Assembly: GCA_016930435.1 (NCBI GenBank)
Contig: JAFGGQ010000008.1
Location: forward strand, 1 to 23,475
DNA from: a bacterium
GTDB lineage: Bacteria > UBP14 > UBA6098 > JAFGQG01
Length of the DNA stretch: 23,475 nt
Direction of reading: 5' to 3'
Shown here: piece by piece, positions 1 to 9,800 of the stretch
Position numbering within the stretch: the first letter of the stretch is position 1
How the letters are laid out: the number at the start of each line of letters is the position of its first letter
Notes under the pieces: generated by a model
The model's database searches: none
Told to the model about the DNA's origin: nothing
Seen by the model: only the letters and a program-made list of their open reading frames with translations
Made by a program: the position numbers and the translations under genes

Positions 1-3000
1 GATTCGGCTGAATATTGCGGGCCAAATACCTTGTCCTCACCGGTATGCTGTGATTTCTTCGTTGATTATGAGTTCCCGCAGGTTACCATTCTCGTTCCCG
101 AAGAGGACGGAATGGTGACAAGTTGTGAAGACCAGGGTGTAGTTATTCTTTTTCAGGATCTCAGCGGAGTTGATTGGTCAACGGTTGACATTATGGTCGA
201 TGGCGTTCATTATAATTGCGATAGTCCCGAAGGAACCTGCCGGGGAGATACATTCTTTTTCAATCCCCCGCCCGGCATCTATGATGATTGTGAATGGATC
301 GATTTTGCCGTGGTCTCCGCTGCTGATGTCTTGGGAAATGCGATAACCGGAGTGACCATCGTGAGATCCTTCCTCACTGATTTTTCGGGCCCCTATGTTT
401 TCCTGGATATTGACAGCCCGGTACCCGTGCCGGGAGGGCCTCCGGTTTCGCCTATTGGATTGACAGCTCAGGTTGCCCTGGTGGATGAATGCAGTGAAGT
501 TGATCCCATGACCATCAGGGTCCAGGTGTGTAATCTAAACAGCGGAATCTGTGATACCTTCACAGTCGCTGATCCTGCTTTATCCTGGTTCGGAAGCGGT
601 CCTGCTGACCCGGGATGGATCTATCTTGAATTTGTTTACGCTCCCGGATTCATAATGAATGACCAGGATACCATCGAAATTTGCGTGCTCAATGCCGGAG
701 ACAACGCCACAAGCTGCCTACCCAATGCTATGGAAGAACCCTATTGCTGGAGATTTTATATAGATGCCCTGGGACCTCAGGCAGATATGATATATCCACT
801 GGAAGGTCAGGTTACTACCTGCAATTGTCAGAATCTAAAGATTTTATTGGAAGACCCCGCAGGAGTGAATGAGGGCACTATAGAACTGGAGGTTGACGGG
901 ACTGTTTACTCCATGCTTGACGGGGAATTGTTCTTTGTGGATGGACCATTGATCGATACCCTTTTCTTTATATGCGGTCCATCTACGCCCAGGAACACCG
1001 AAGCGTGCGACACCATTCTGGTTCGCCTGCTTTCCGCCATCGATAGCCTTGGAAATAATATCCCTGATATATATAGCTGGCAGTTCATTATGGACCATGA
1101 GGGACCTTACATTGAAGATTTTTCGCCGGTTTGCGGCTCAGCAGATACCTCAGGTTCACCTCAGATCCGCATTGCCATACGTGACGATTGCGGATATACA
1201 TGCCCTACTGAAACCGAACTGGTTATCGAATTAGTCAAGATAGATCCCCCTTCCACATTCATCGATACACTTTACTGGGGAACTCCGGGATTGAACTGGG
1301 CCACCGGAAATCCAGGTACCCTCCTTGTAGATATCGGTTCGGTGCCGGGTATGCCCCGCTTTGAAGACCTGGATACTATCTTTTTCTGCCTCCTGGATAT
1401 AGCCGACAGCGCTGATATTGTTGATTGTTACTTTAACCACCTGGAGGACAGCGCTTGCTGCTGGTTCAACAGAAGCTCTGCCGGCCCAACCGCAAACCTT
1501 CTGGACCCCGCCGCAGGAGCCTGCATATCATGCGAAGATATATGCATACTATTAGAAGTATATGACCGGGATGGTGTCGATGCCAGTACCATTGTTTTTG
1601 AATTTGAAGGCGAAATATTTACCATCGCAAGTTCGGAATTGTCTTATGATCCCGAGACGGAAACCCTTCGGTTCTGTCCTTCCCGTGATTTTTCAGTATG
1701 TGATGAAGTAGAGTTTTGTCTTTTAGAAGCCAACGATATGTTAGGTACGCCAATGGCCTCAAGGTTTTGCAGGGATTTCAGGGTTGACCTGAGACCACCA
1801 GCTTACTCCAATCCCAGGCCAACACCGGGGATAATCCTGGAATCCACCATCCCCATGATCAGGATCAACGTACAGGATACCTGTTGCGGAGTGCGAATGT
1901 CAAGCCTTTGCTTTACAATAACCACACCAAGCTGGACGGACACATATTGCGCCTCCGATGTTGATGATTCCAGTGTTTACTGGGTGGGAGATGTTGCTAC
2001 ATGGAACCCGGTATTGGCCACCCCTCCAAGGAGTTTTAACGGCGGCGATAGTGTCGAGATTTGTATGCAGGTTACTGATGCTACAAACCCGCTATGGTGC
2101 CCCTCAAACCTGACCGAATACTGCTGGCATTTCTTTATCGCCAGCGGAGCTCCTGTCGCTTATCCCATATTCCCCACACCCGGATTGATCACCGCCTGTC
2201 CCTCTGTCGAACAGATTATTATATCGGTCAGGGATACCAATGGAGTCGTTCCCGAATCCCTTATATTAGCCATTTACAGCGATTGTCTTACAGACACTTT
2301 CCACTTCCCGGATGCCACCCTGAGCTTCGATAATGATACACTCCGCTTTACCCCGCCAATACCCCTGGACGGCGCTTGTGAGTGTACGGTTACCGTAAAA
2401 CTCCTGCAAACCGCCGATGTTCTTAATAACCTGGGTTCCATGTCCCCATTCTCATTTGTGATCGACCACTCGGCACCGGAAATTATGACTGCCATCCCCT
2501 GTGATGAAATCATTTCCACTATCAGTCCCGTGCTTGGATGGACCGTCCAAGACCGCTGCTCATCAGTGGATGATAACTCATTCTGGGTTACAATAGAGAA
2601 GGATATGGTTGTGGATACCTTCCGGATTTGGACTGCGGATTATATCTATTTTGACTGGAGACCCAGTGAAAATCAACTGTTTTTCTCCAGCTGGGATGAC
2701 TCGCTTGGCGGAGCTGACAGCCTCTATTACTGCCTTTATGTCTCAGACCTGGTAGATACCTGTGATGCTAATGAAGCGGATACCTGCTGCTGGATCCGAA
2801 TCGCTGGAGGGGGACCGGTAGTGAGCTTATTAGCCCCTGCTGAAAGTCTGCATTATGGCGAAAGCTGCTTGCCCCTCCAATTTAACTTTGTAGTTTTTGA
2901 TTCCAACGGAGTGGATGCCCCCTCTATTGAGATCCTGGTAACATATTGCGGCTCTGTTGATACAAGCTTTGTATATTCCGATCCCGAGGTTGTTTTCTCC

Positions 3001-6000
3001 GCTGGTTCACTGCTGACTTTCACACCCAACCTTCCTTTCTGTGATTGCGATACCATTCTGATCGTTATTGACCAGGCTTATGATGTTCTGGGAAATCCGG
3101 TTCAATTGAACATGTTTTCCTTTATTATTGATCTGCAGCCGCCAGTTGTTACTCAACTGGAGCCCTATTATTCCCCAAGCTCTGTGGACAGCGTGAACAA
3201 TCAGGCTCCTGAGATCCGCTGGCTTATACAGGATGCGTGTGCTGGCATAGACTCATTCTGCCCGGAAGCCCATGCGTTCAATACCAGTCGAACCAGTGAA
3301 TCATTCTTCAATTGGGATGATGGCGTTTTCAGTTGGGAAGGGGATACCCTGGTACTTAGTCTTATTAGGGGAGCTTTTATCCTTTCCAGGGATGATACTC
3401 TTCACGTATGCCTTACCAATATGTGCGATAATACCGATAGCTGCTCAAATCCGATTGTTTATGATTCAGTTTCTTTCTGCTGGTGGTGGATCATAGCCCA
3501 GGGCGGGCCTATCTGTATGCTGGACAGTGCTTATTCTAATCTGCAGGAGATCTGCAACGACGATTGTATCCGTTTTATCATTCATGATGATGACGGAGTG
3601 GACACTACAACTGTGGAAGTAACCGTCAATGATATTCCCTATAGAATTGGTGATCCGGGGATTGCTTGGCGTCAACCAGATACTGTTATCGTTTGCCCTA
3701 CACCACTCTGGAATACTGAGATAGTTACTATAGGGGCATCTGCTGCCGAAGATACCGTAGGCTTAGCTATGGCCTCACCCTGCGAATGGACATTCTATGT
3801 GGATCTCAACGGGCCCGTCGGAAATTATCTGGGCCCATGGGTAATGCCATATCAACCAGTTTGCAGCTTGTTTATCTGGGATTATGATCATCCCGATTCA
3901 GGCTATCCGATGAACCCTGTCGATTCTACCACTATTGTGGTCAGCGTAAATGGAATGCTCTACTACGTTGATGGGGCAAGGGATTCGGTCATCCCCTCGG
4001 ATACCGATACGCTGGTTTATATCCGCAGTGAAAGTTTGCTTGTTTATAATGCGGTAGCTGCCGGCGATACATTCATTGCCGGCGACAGCATTACTATTTG
4101 TATTGACAGCGCCTACGATTTTACCGGCTGCATTCCCGCAAACTTCCTCGAAGATACTTACTGCTGGACATTTACTATTAATATCGGCGATGGCCCCCGA
4201 GCTTTTCTGGAATTCCCAGAATATGCAGGAGCAACCATCGCCTGTGATACCTTGTTTTATATTACCCTGAGAGTCTATGACCCGGATTATATCCTGGTTG
4301 ATAGTACCAAGATTCGGGTTGCCAGCCCTGGTATGGACACCGTTTTTGTTTGGGGAGATCCCCAGATTGAATTCATAAGTGATATAGCAGGCACACTTTT
4401 TACGGTCTATGTTGATCCAACTTTATTTCTTCTTGCCGATGATGATTACCTTATAGTTGAAGTAGTAAAGCTGCTGGACGGCCTGGGTAATCCTTATGCG
4501 CCGCCGCTTAGCGTCAGGTTCTATATTGACTACGCATCTCCATTCCTTAATTCCTCCTATCCTACTGAAATGCAGGTTATTCCTGAACCAGACCCTGTGA
4601 TATGGCTGGAATTGCTGGACGATTCCAGTTCTGTAAATTGCAGCACCACAATAATTTCAATCAATGGCGATACAATCGCCTGGGGCGACTCGAATATGTG
4701 GTGGAATGATGATACCCTCTATTATAATACCGGAGAATCCTTTGAGTTCAGGGGCGGCGACACTATTGAATTTTGCCTGATCGATATTGCCGATATACCG
4801 TATCTATGTTCACCCAATCATCTGCCAGCGGACACTTGCTGGTATTTCATTATTGGTACCGGAGGCCCTTTTGCGGAGATCATTCGGCCCGATTCCAACA
4901 GTGTGACAGCGTGCAGTCTCCAGCAAGTTATTGTAACCATAACCGATACTATACCGGGTGGAATCCGCGAATCAACAATAGTTATGGTGATAGATGGCGA
5001 GACAATCAATTACGGTGATCCACGATTTACATGGATACCCGCAGGAACCCTCTACTATGATCCGGTGGAGCCTTTCTCTAACGGTGACACCATCTGCGTT
5101 CAGTTGGTTTCTGCTATGGATAGCGCTTTCAATCCACTGGAAAATCCCCTTGATTGGTGCTTTGTGGTTGATCTCACACCACCATTGGCAGATACATATT
5201 CCCCGCTTCCGGATACCGCTATCCTGAATTGGGAACAGGAAGTATGCCTGAGAATCTATGATGAAGTCAGTACACTGAATGATACCCTCTTTTACTTTAC
5301 AGTATATGGTAACCTATATACGCTTGATTCAGCAGCGCTTAGCTGGGATTCCGCCAGCTCGGTTCTCTGTTTTGATCCTTTGCTCGCAGATACTGCCTGG
5401 ACCGAATTCGAGACCATCGATATAGAAGTCTGGGCTTGTGATATGGCTACTTACTGCCCCCCAAACTGCACCACTTTCAGCTGGTCATTCACCATCGGAG
5501 ATGATGACACACTGCCTCCTGATTGCGCCTTCTTCCCATGCACTACCTATGCTGAAAGTACCTTCATCATTACCGTAGTATTCGATGATACGTCAGGGAT
5601 TTTCGATGATGATACGGATACCACAGGTCAGGGTATCTTCCTGATCTATGATCTGGATGGCACGGTGGATTTCGCCACCGGTGACTACGCTCAGATTATG
5701 CAGATGGAATTACAAGCCGATGGAGTTACAGCAATCAGTGGACCACTTGGAGGCTTTGCCGAAACTGATACTTTTGTATATATGATCAGGGTATGCGATA
5801 ACGACTTCGATTTCTCCAACAGTAGAGACCGTTCATGTACTTTCTGCGGTCCCGGCAGTTGCACTATAGTTAATAATGAACCTCCTCAATGGATGATAAT
5901 TTCACCGGAAGATGAATCCTATTACTCCTGCTGTCCACCCGAAGTTCAGGAAATTATAGTCTGGATATACGACCCTAATGGGATTCGTGAAAGCAGTTGC

Positions 6001-6825
6001 ACGCTAATGGTTAATGACAGCGTATATGTGTCAGGTGTTGATGCTGATCTGTCTTATGACCGTGTTTCCAATTACCTGATATTCAACCCAGGAGAACCCT
6101 GGATGAACGGTGATACCCTATGTTGTCTTCTCTACGGAGTTGAAGATAACTTCGGTAATGCTCTCAGGGATACGCTTAACTGGTGCTTTATTGTGGACTG
6201 CTCTTCCCCTGTAGTATTCCAGGTTACTCCCCCAGAAAGCGCCTTTGTGCTCCTGGAAGAGATTGAAGATGTACGCATCCACATGGAGGATTCACTCTGC
6301 GGTATCGAAAGGGATTCACTGATTTTCAGGGTTGTGGTAGGCGAAGAGCAGTGGGAGTTCATCGGATTGAACCCGCTATATTTCGAGAGGGATACCCTGG
6401 TTTTCCCATTGCCTATGTCCGGAGTGGTTTACGATAGGGGGGATACCCTTGAATTTACGTTGCTCCAGCTATGCGACTGCGCCGAGGGGTGCGGGGCAAA
6501 TTGTATCTCCGATTCGGTCTATTGGTGGGTATTTATCAAACCCATCACCGATTGCAGTGTTAATCCAAATCCTTTCACTCCTAATGGTGATGGATATAAT
6601 GATGAAACTTCATTTGATTATCCCAAGCGTTTTGACCGGGATGCGGAAATTGAAATCTATGATATAAAAGGTATCCATATCCGGACCCTTAAGCCGGATC
6701 ATTTCCGTTATATCTGGGATGGCACCGACAAGAATGGCCGGGATTGCCGTCAAGGCACTTATGTATATGTAGTTAAGGCCGAAGGCAAGGAGGTTTGTAG
6801 CGGTACTGTAATTTTAGCACGATAA
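1..6825 (+). CDS. Giant secreted modular protein with type-9-like C-terminal sorting domain (5' partial)
   Basis: The reading frame is open from the first base, and its first residues (AEYCGPN, then VCCDFFVDY) match the end of a repeat module, so the gene starts upstream; the TTG at 31 is not the real start. At least 2274 residues are visible. About 19 beta-sandwich (Ig-like) modules of roughly 100-125 residues fill codons up to 6549. They carry motifs such as D-x-x-GV-x-x-ST-I, LGN and C-x-PN...yCW-x-F, and each ends in (G/P)P. The last ~91 residues (6550-6825) form a sorting-type domain: NPFTPNGDGYND, IYDIKG, WDGTDKNG, GTYVYV, ending GTVILAR. This resembles the CHU_C/type B CTD of type 9 cargo such as SprB, with FlgD-Ig-like features. 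Cysteine is abundant (about 100 by hand count) and lysine is nearly absent before the CTD. It is first in the visible operon, 71 nt ahead of a similar protein. A surface adhesin or structural role is inferred; no enzyme domain was recognised. Confidence 0.9.
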   Translation, partial: DSAEYCGPNTLSSPVCCDFFVDYEFPQVTILVPEEDGMVTSCEDQGVVILFQDLSGVDWSTVDIMVDGVHYNCDSPEGTCRGDTFFFNPPPGIYDDCEWIDFAVVSAADVLGNAITGVTIVRSFLTDFSGPYVFLDIDSPVPVPGGPPVSPIGLTAQVALVDECSEVDPMTIRVQVCNLNSGICDTFTVADPALSWFGSGPADPGWIYLEFVYAPGFIMNDQDTIEICVLNAGDNATSCLPNAMEEPYCWRFYIDALGPQADMIYPLEGQVTTCNCQNLKILLEDPAGVNEGTIELEVDGTVYSMLDGELFFVDGPLIDTLFFICGPSTPRNTEACDTILVRLLSAIDSLGNNIPDIYSWQFIMDHEGPYIEDFSPVCGSADTSGSPQIRIAIRDDCGYTCPTETELVIELVKIDPPSTFIDTLYWGTPGLNWATGNPGTLLVDIGSVPGMPRFEDLDTIFFCLLDIADSADIVDCYFNHLEDSACCWFNRSSAGPTANLLDPAAGACISCEDICILLEVYDRDGVDASTIVFEFEGEIFTIASSELSYDPETETLRFCPSRDFSVCDEVEFCLLEANDMLGTPMASRFCRDFRVDLRPPAYSNPRPTPGIILESTIPMIRINVQDTCCGVRMSSLCFTITTPSWTDTYCASDVDDSSVYWVGDVATWNPVLATPPRSFNGGDSVEICMQVTDATNPLWCPSNLTEYCWHFFIASGAPVAYPIFPTPGLITACPSVEQIIISVRDTNGVVPESLILAIYSDCLTDTFHFPDATLSFDNDTLRFTPPIPLDGACECTVTVKLLQTADVLNNLGSMSPFSFVIDHSAPEIMTAIPCDEIISTISPVLGWTVQDRCSSVDDNSFWVTIEKDMVVDTFRIWTADYIYFDWRPSENQLFFSSWDDSLGGADSLYYCLYVSDLVDTCDANEADTCCWIRIAGGGPVVSLLAPAESLHYGESCLPLQFNFVVFDSNGVDAPSIEILVTYCGSVDTSFVYSDPEVVFSAGSLLTFTPNLPFCDCDTILIVIDQAYDVLGNPVQLNMFSFIIDLQPPVVTQLEPYYSPSSVDSVNNQAPEIRWLIQDACAGIDSFCPEAHAFNTSRTSESFFNWDDGVFSWEGDTLVLSLIRGAFILSRDDTLHVCLTNMCDNTDSCSNPIVYDSVSFCWWWIIAQGGPICMLDSAYSNLQEICNDDCIRFIIHDDDGVDTTTVEVTVNDIPYRIGDPGIAWRQPDTVIVCPTPLWNTEIVTIGASAAEDTVGLAMASPCEWTFYVDLNGPVGNYLGPWVMPYQPVCSLFIWDYDHPDSGYPMNPVDSTTIVVSVNGMLYYVDGARDSVIPSDTDTLVYIRSESLLVYNAVAAGDTFIAGDSITICIDSAYDFTGCIPANFLEDTYCWTFTINIGDGPRAFLEFPEYAGATIACDTLFYITLRVYDPDYILVDSTKIRVASPGMDTVFVWGDPQIEFISDIAGTLFTVYVDPTLFLLADDDYLIVEVVKLLDGLGNPYAPPLSVRFYIDYASPFLNSSYPTEMQVIPEPDPVIWLELLDDSSSVNCSTTIISINGDTIAWGDSNMWWNDDTLYYNTGESFEFRGGDTIEFCLIDIADIPYLCSPNHLPADTCWYFIIGTGGPFAEIIRPDSNSVTACSLQQVIVTITDTIPGGIRESTIVMVIDGETINYGDPRFTWIPAGTLYYDPVEPFSNGDTICVQLVSAMDSAFNPLENPLDWCFVVDLTPPLADTYSPLPDTAILNWEQEVCLRIYDEVSTLNDTLFYFTVYGNLYTLDSAALSWDSASSVLCFDPLLADTAWTEFETIDIEVWACDMATYCPPNCTTFSWSFTIGDDDTLPPDCAFFPCTTYAESTFIITVVFDDTSGIFDDDTDTTGQGIFLIYDLDGTVDFATGDYAQIMQMELQADGVTAISGPLGGFAETDTFVYMIRVCDNDFDFSNSRDRSCTFCGPGSCTIVNNEPPQWMIISPEDESYYSCCPPEVQEIIVWIYDPNGIRESSCTLMVNDSVYVSGVDADLSYDRVSNYLIFNPGEPWMNGDTLCCLLYGVEDNFGNALRDTLNWCFIVDCSSPVVFQVTPPESAFVLLEEIEDVRIHMEDSLCGIERDSLIFRVVVGEEQWEFIGLNPLYFERDTLVFPLPMSGVVYDRGDTLEFTLLQLCDCAEGCGANCISDSVYWWVFIKPITDCSVNPNPFTPNGDGYNDETSFDYPKRFDRDAEIEIYDIKGIHIRTLKPDHFRYIWDGTDKNGRDCRQGTYVYVVKAEGKEVCSGTVILAR
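82..6549 (+). repeat. Protein-level array of about 19 alternating A/B beta-sandwich modules
   Basis: The coding region is a tandem array of diverged modules; no DNA-level repeat is obvious. Type A modules open with a cysteine about 10-20 residues before a D-x-x-G-(V/I) motif (TSCEDQ, TTCNC, ISCED, TACPS, IACDT, TACSL). They contain (A/D)-x-LGN and end F-x-(I/V)D-x-x-(G/P)P. Type B modules carry D-x-C-S/G near the start, then gGD-(T/S)-(I/V)-E-x-C, a C-x-PN motif and yCW-x-F, and end in GGP. The order is A,B,A,B through eight pairs, then one divergent module at 5521-5889, then a final A,B pair before the sorting domain. Boundaries were placed by eye on the (G/P)P junctions. Confidence 0.82.
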
Positions 6826-6829
6826 ATAT

Positions 6830-6855
6830 TCCCATAGAATGGGCTTCTATTGGGA
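6830..6855 (+). other. Intercistronic RNA hairpin between the two giant-protein genes
   Basis: TCCCATAGAA and TTCTATTGGGA can pair as a 10-bp stem with one bulged T around a five-base loop (TGGGC), starting five bases after the stop codon of the first gene. No T-run follows (the next bases are GGGTGG), so it does not look like an intrinsic terminator. It could protect the upstream mRNA 3' end or mark a processing site that sets the ratio of the two proteins. That role is inference. Confidence 0.45.
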
Positions 6856-6884
6856 GGGTGGACCAGGTAAAAGTACTCTAAATA

Positions 6885-6890
6885 GGGAGG
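6885..6890 (+). promoter_or_regulatory. Ribosome binding site fixing a TTG start
   Basis: GGGAGG lies 6 nt upstream of TTG at 6897. The TTG is in frame with a clear signal peptide, and no ATG or GTG codon lies between it and the hydrophobic core, so this site decides the start of the second giant gene. Confidence 0.7.
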
Positions 6891-6896
6891 TGTACT

Positions 6897-9800
6897 TTGC
6901 TTGGCTCTACTATATTTGTTCAACAACGAGGGAAGGGGTTCCCTCTCCGGAGAGAGAATATTAAGGCTGGAGTGTGGCTTGCAGCATTGCTTATGCTATT
7001 GTATTGTACTGCTCTGTTTCCCCAGACAGGACGTAAGGCATTGCTTAATCCATTCCGGGGAAATAAGATTTCTGTTCAAAATGAGGAGATCAGAATTACT
7101 GTCTCCGATGAGGACGGCCGCTTCACTATTGGAACGGTATCCGGGAAACCGCTGCTTTTTGGTTATCCCGCCGAAGGAGCAACATCTCACACAAATTTCA
7201 ATATTGATGGGGATATCTGGTGTAATATAAGTAACCCGGGATCCCATCCCCCTGAAATGACTATGGTTACTGCTCCGGCGGAGGTTGATGGCTCGATTAT
7301 TTGCCGCTGGAGGGAAGGGGATATTCGCATTACCCAAAGGTTAACTCCCACCGAAATTGGAGGATTATCGGTAATCCTGATCGAATACACCGCTGTAAAT
7401 CTGGGTATCCATCCTCACCAGGTAGGTTTCCTGTTGTTTATGGATACTATGATCAACAGGAATGATTATGCTCCCATTGCAACTCAGTATGGCTATTTTG
7501 CAGTAGAACGCGAATTCTCCGCGCCTACTATACCCCTGTACTGGCAGGCATTCGAGGAAGACCCATTCCAACCACCCGAAATGCTCATCGGAGAGGGAAT
7601 TCTATATGGCGGAGAAGCAGTAATGCCTGATAATCTGGTTTATGGGGATTATTGGGGTTATTCGCGGGTTGAATGGGATTATACCGTCTCCGGTACTCCA
7701 TATACGGATAGCTCTGTACTTTTACGATGGGAGCTTCAGACCCTGCTCCCAGGCGCTGAAAGACGTGTTGGAACTTACTATGGAAAGGGCACATCGGCAA
7801 CTACTATTGGGATTCTATCCTTATCTCTTACAGCACCGGATGCTCTGCTCTTTACCGAATGCGATGAACTCTCACCAAACCCTTTTGTGATTAACCTCTT
7901 CATCGCCAGCACAATGCTGGATATAGTCGAAGATGCTTACGCAATATTGGATATGCCACCCATTTTTGTGGCCGGTGATCCAATTTCGATAGTCGATCCT
8001 CCTATCCTCTATTCGGGCGCAACCGGGCTGGCTACATGGGAGGTCGGAATTATAGAGCCGGCACCTGTAGATACAATCATACATTACCGGATCAGGGTGA
8101 TCATTCCGGAGACCGATACTTTCACCATTATAGACTCAATTTATATTCCCAGTAACGATTACAGGGCTCCCAATTATGAAATATTAAGCCCTGAGGCCGG
8201 CCAGGTTTATAGTTGCGATTCATTACTTATATCAATATTTCTCAATGATCCTGACGGGATAAATTTAGAAAGTTTCCTGTTTAATCTGGGAAGCAGATCT
8301 TTCGCCATCAGCGACCTCAGACACCATATTTATAGTCATGGCTCGTTGAACGGCTATGTTCATACCTCTGATTTTTTGGATGGACGCCTGAATTTTAACC
8401 TGGAGATCAGCGATCTTCGGGGATGCCATACCGCTTCACCGGTGCAAGACCTTTCACTTGACCGCGAGCCTCCAAGGATAGTCCGGACTACTCCCTCCGA
8501 ACATGGAGTGGTAACCGGAAGCTCGTTTACAGTTCGGGTCGATTTTGATGATGAGCACGGTATCAACACCGATTCATTGCTTATCGTGATTCAGGACTCT
8601 ATCATGCTGACTGCGGCTTCTTGGGGAGTATCAATGGAAGGTGAAGAGCTTTCAATACAGGGCAGCATTTTTACAGCTATTTCCACTTCACTGGACACTA
8701 TTGAAGTCTGCTTGCACAAGGTTATGGACAATGTTTCAAGGTGTTCCTATAACCGCAGATATCTGCCCTATTGCTGGAGTTTTATTGTGGATAATCAACC
8801 TCCTCAAGTGGAAGTGATAGACCCTGTACCCGGCTCATATCTGAGTTGCCCGGAGTTAAACTCCAGGGTAATTGTCCGACACCCCCTGGGCATACTTGCC
8901 TCCTCGATCAGCCTGGAAGTAAATGAAAGGAGATACAGTATATATTCACCGGAACTTTCATTATCAGGGGATACATTGCTTATTAATCTTCCTGATTATC
9001 ATCTTGCAGAGGGAGTCCTGCAGTTCGATTTAAACCTCGAGGATGTACATGGTTCGGGCCTTCCTGAACCCTGTAACTGGCAATATACACTGGATTGGAA
9101 TGCTCCTCGGATCGAACCGAGGAATCCCGGTTCACATTCCGTGATCTCCAATCCCTGGGACAGTGTCATTGTAGTTATAGAAGATACTCTTAGCGGGGTA
9201 GATTTAAGTACTTTGGAGCTTAGTATTTCTTCAGGCGTCTTTTCATTACTTTTTGAGCCTGGCGATGAAGGTATATACTTTATAGACAATGTATTATTCC
9301 TGGTGCCTGAAGAGGCAGGATTCCGATGGCCCGGAAGAGATACAATTACTATAGCAGTAAATGCTTGCGACATGGCTGGTTACTGTGACCCCAATTGCTC
9401 CCCGACTAACCAATGGAGTTTTTACACTCCCGGTCAGGGGCCTGTAGCCGAAAGTATAACCTCCTCATTATTGAGAAATATCTCATGTGATAACCTGATT
9501 TTTAAATGGTTCGTTGAGGACGAGGAGGGAATAGAATACCATTCGGTTTCTGTAAATATCGGCTCACTCTATACGATAAGTTACGGAGAGGATGGGATAG
9601 AATGGAGAGGGGATACACTTGTTGTAGGGTATCCTGCGGAATTTTTACCACAGGGTGAATTGCTGCATGCCAGAATCGCCTCATTAGATGACCTGTTCCT
9701 TAATCCTTTATACTCCGCTGAGGAGATAATATTTTCTCTGGACAATACTCCTCCTCTGATAGAATACCTTTCGCCTGGAGCAGATAGCTATGTGGAAACC

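Noticed and set aside
31-33. TTG as the start of the first giant gene
   Set aside because: The frame is open to base 1 and the residues before the TTG continue the module pattern; there is no ribosome site or signal peptide.
238-249. RGD tripeptide as an integrin-type binding motif in the first giant protein
   Set aside because: It is a single occurrence inside a variable loop of a module, with no supporting context; chance is the simplest explanation.
7002-7007. LLYC in the second giant protein's leader as a lipobox
   Set aside because: The residue before Cys is Tyr, which does not fit the lipobox; the leader looks like an ordinary signal peptide.
6901-7230. 109-codon plus-strand frame overlapping the start of the second giant gene
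   Set aside because: It is an alternative frame over the signal peptide and N-terminal domain coding region; the longer frame has the ribosome site, signal peptide and domain continuity.
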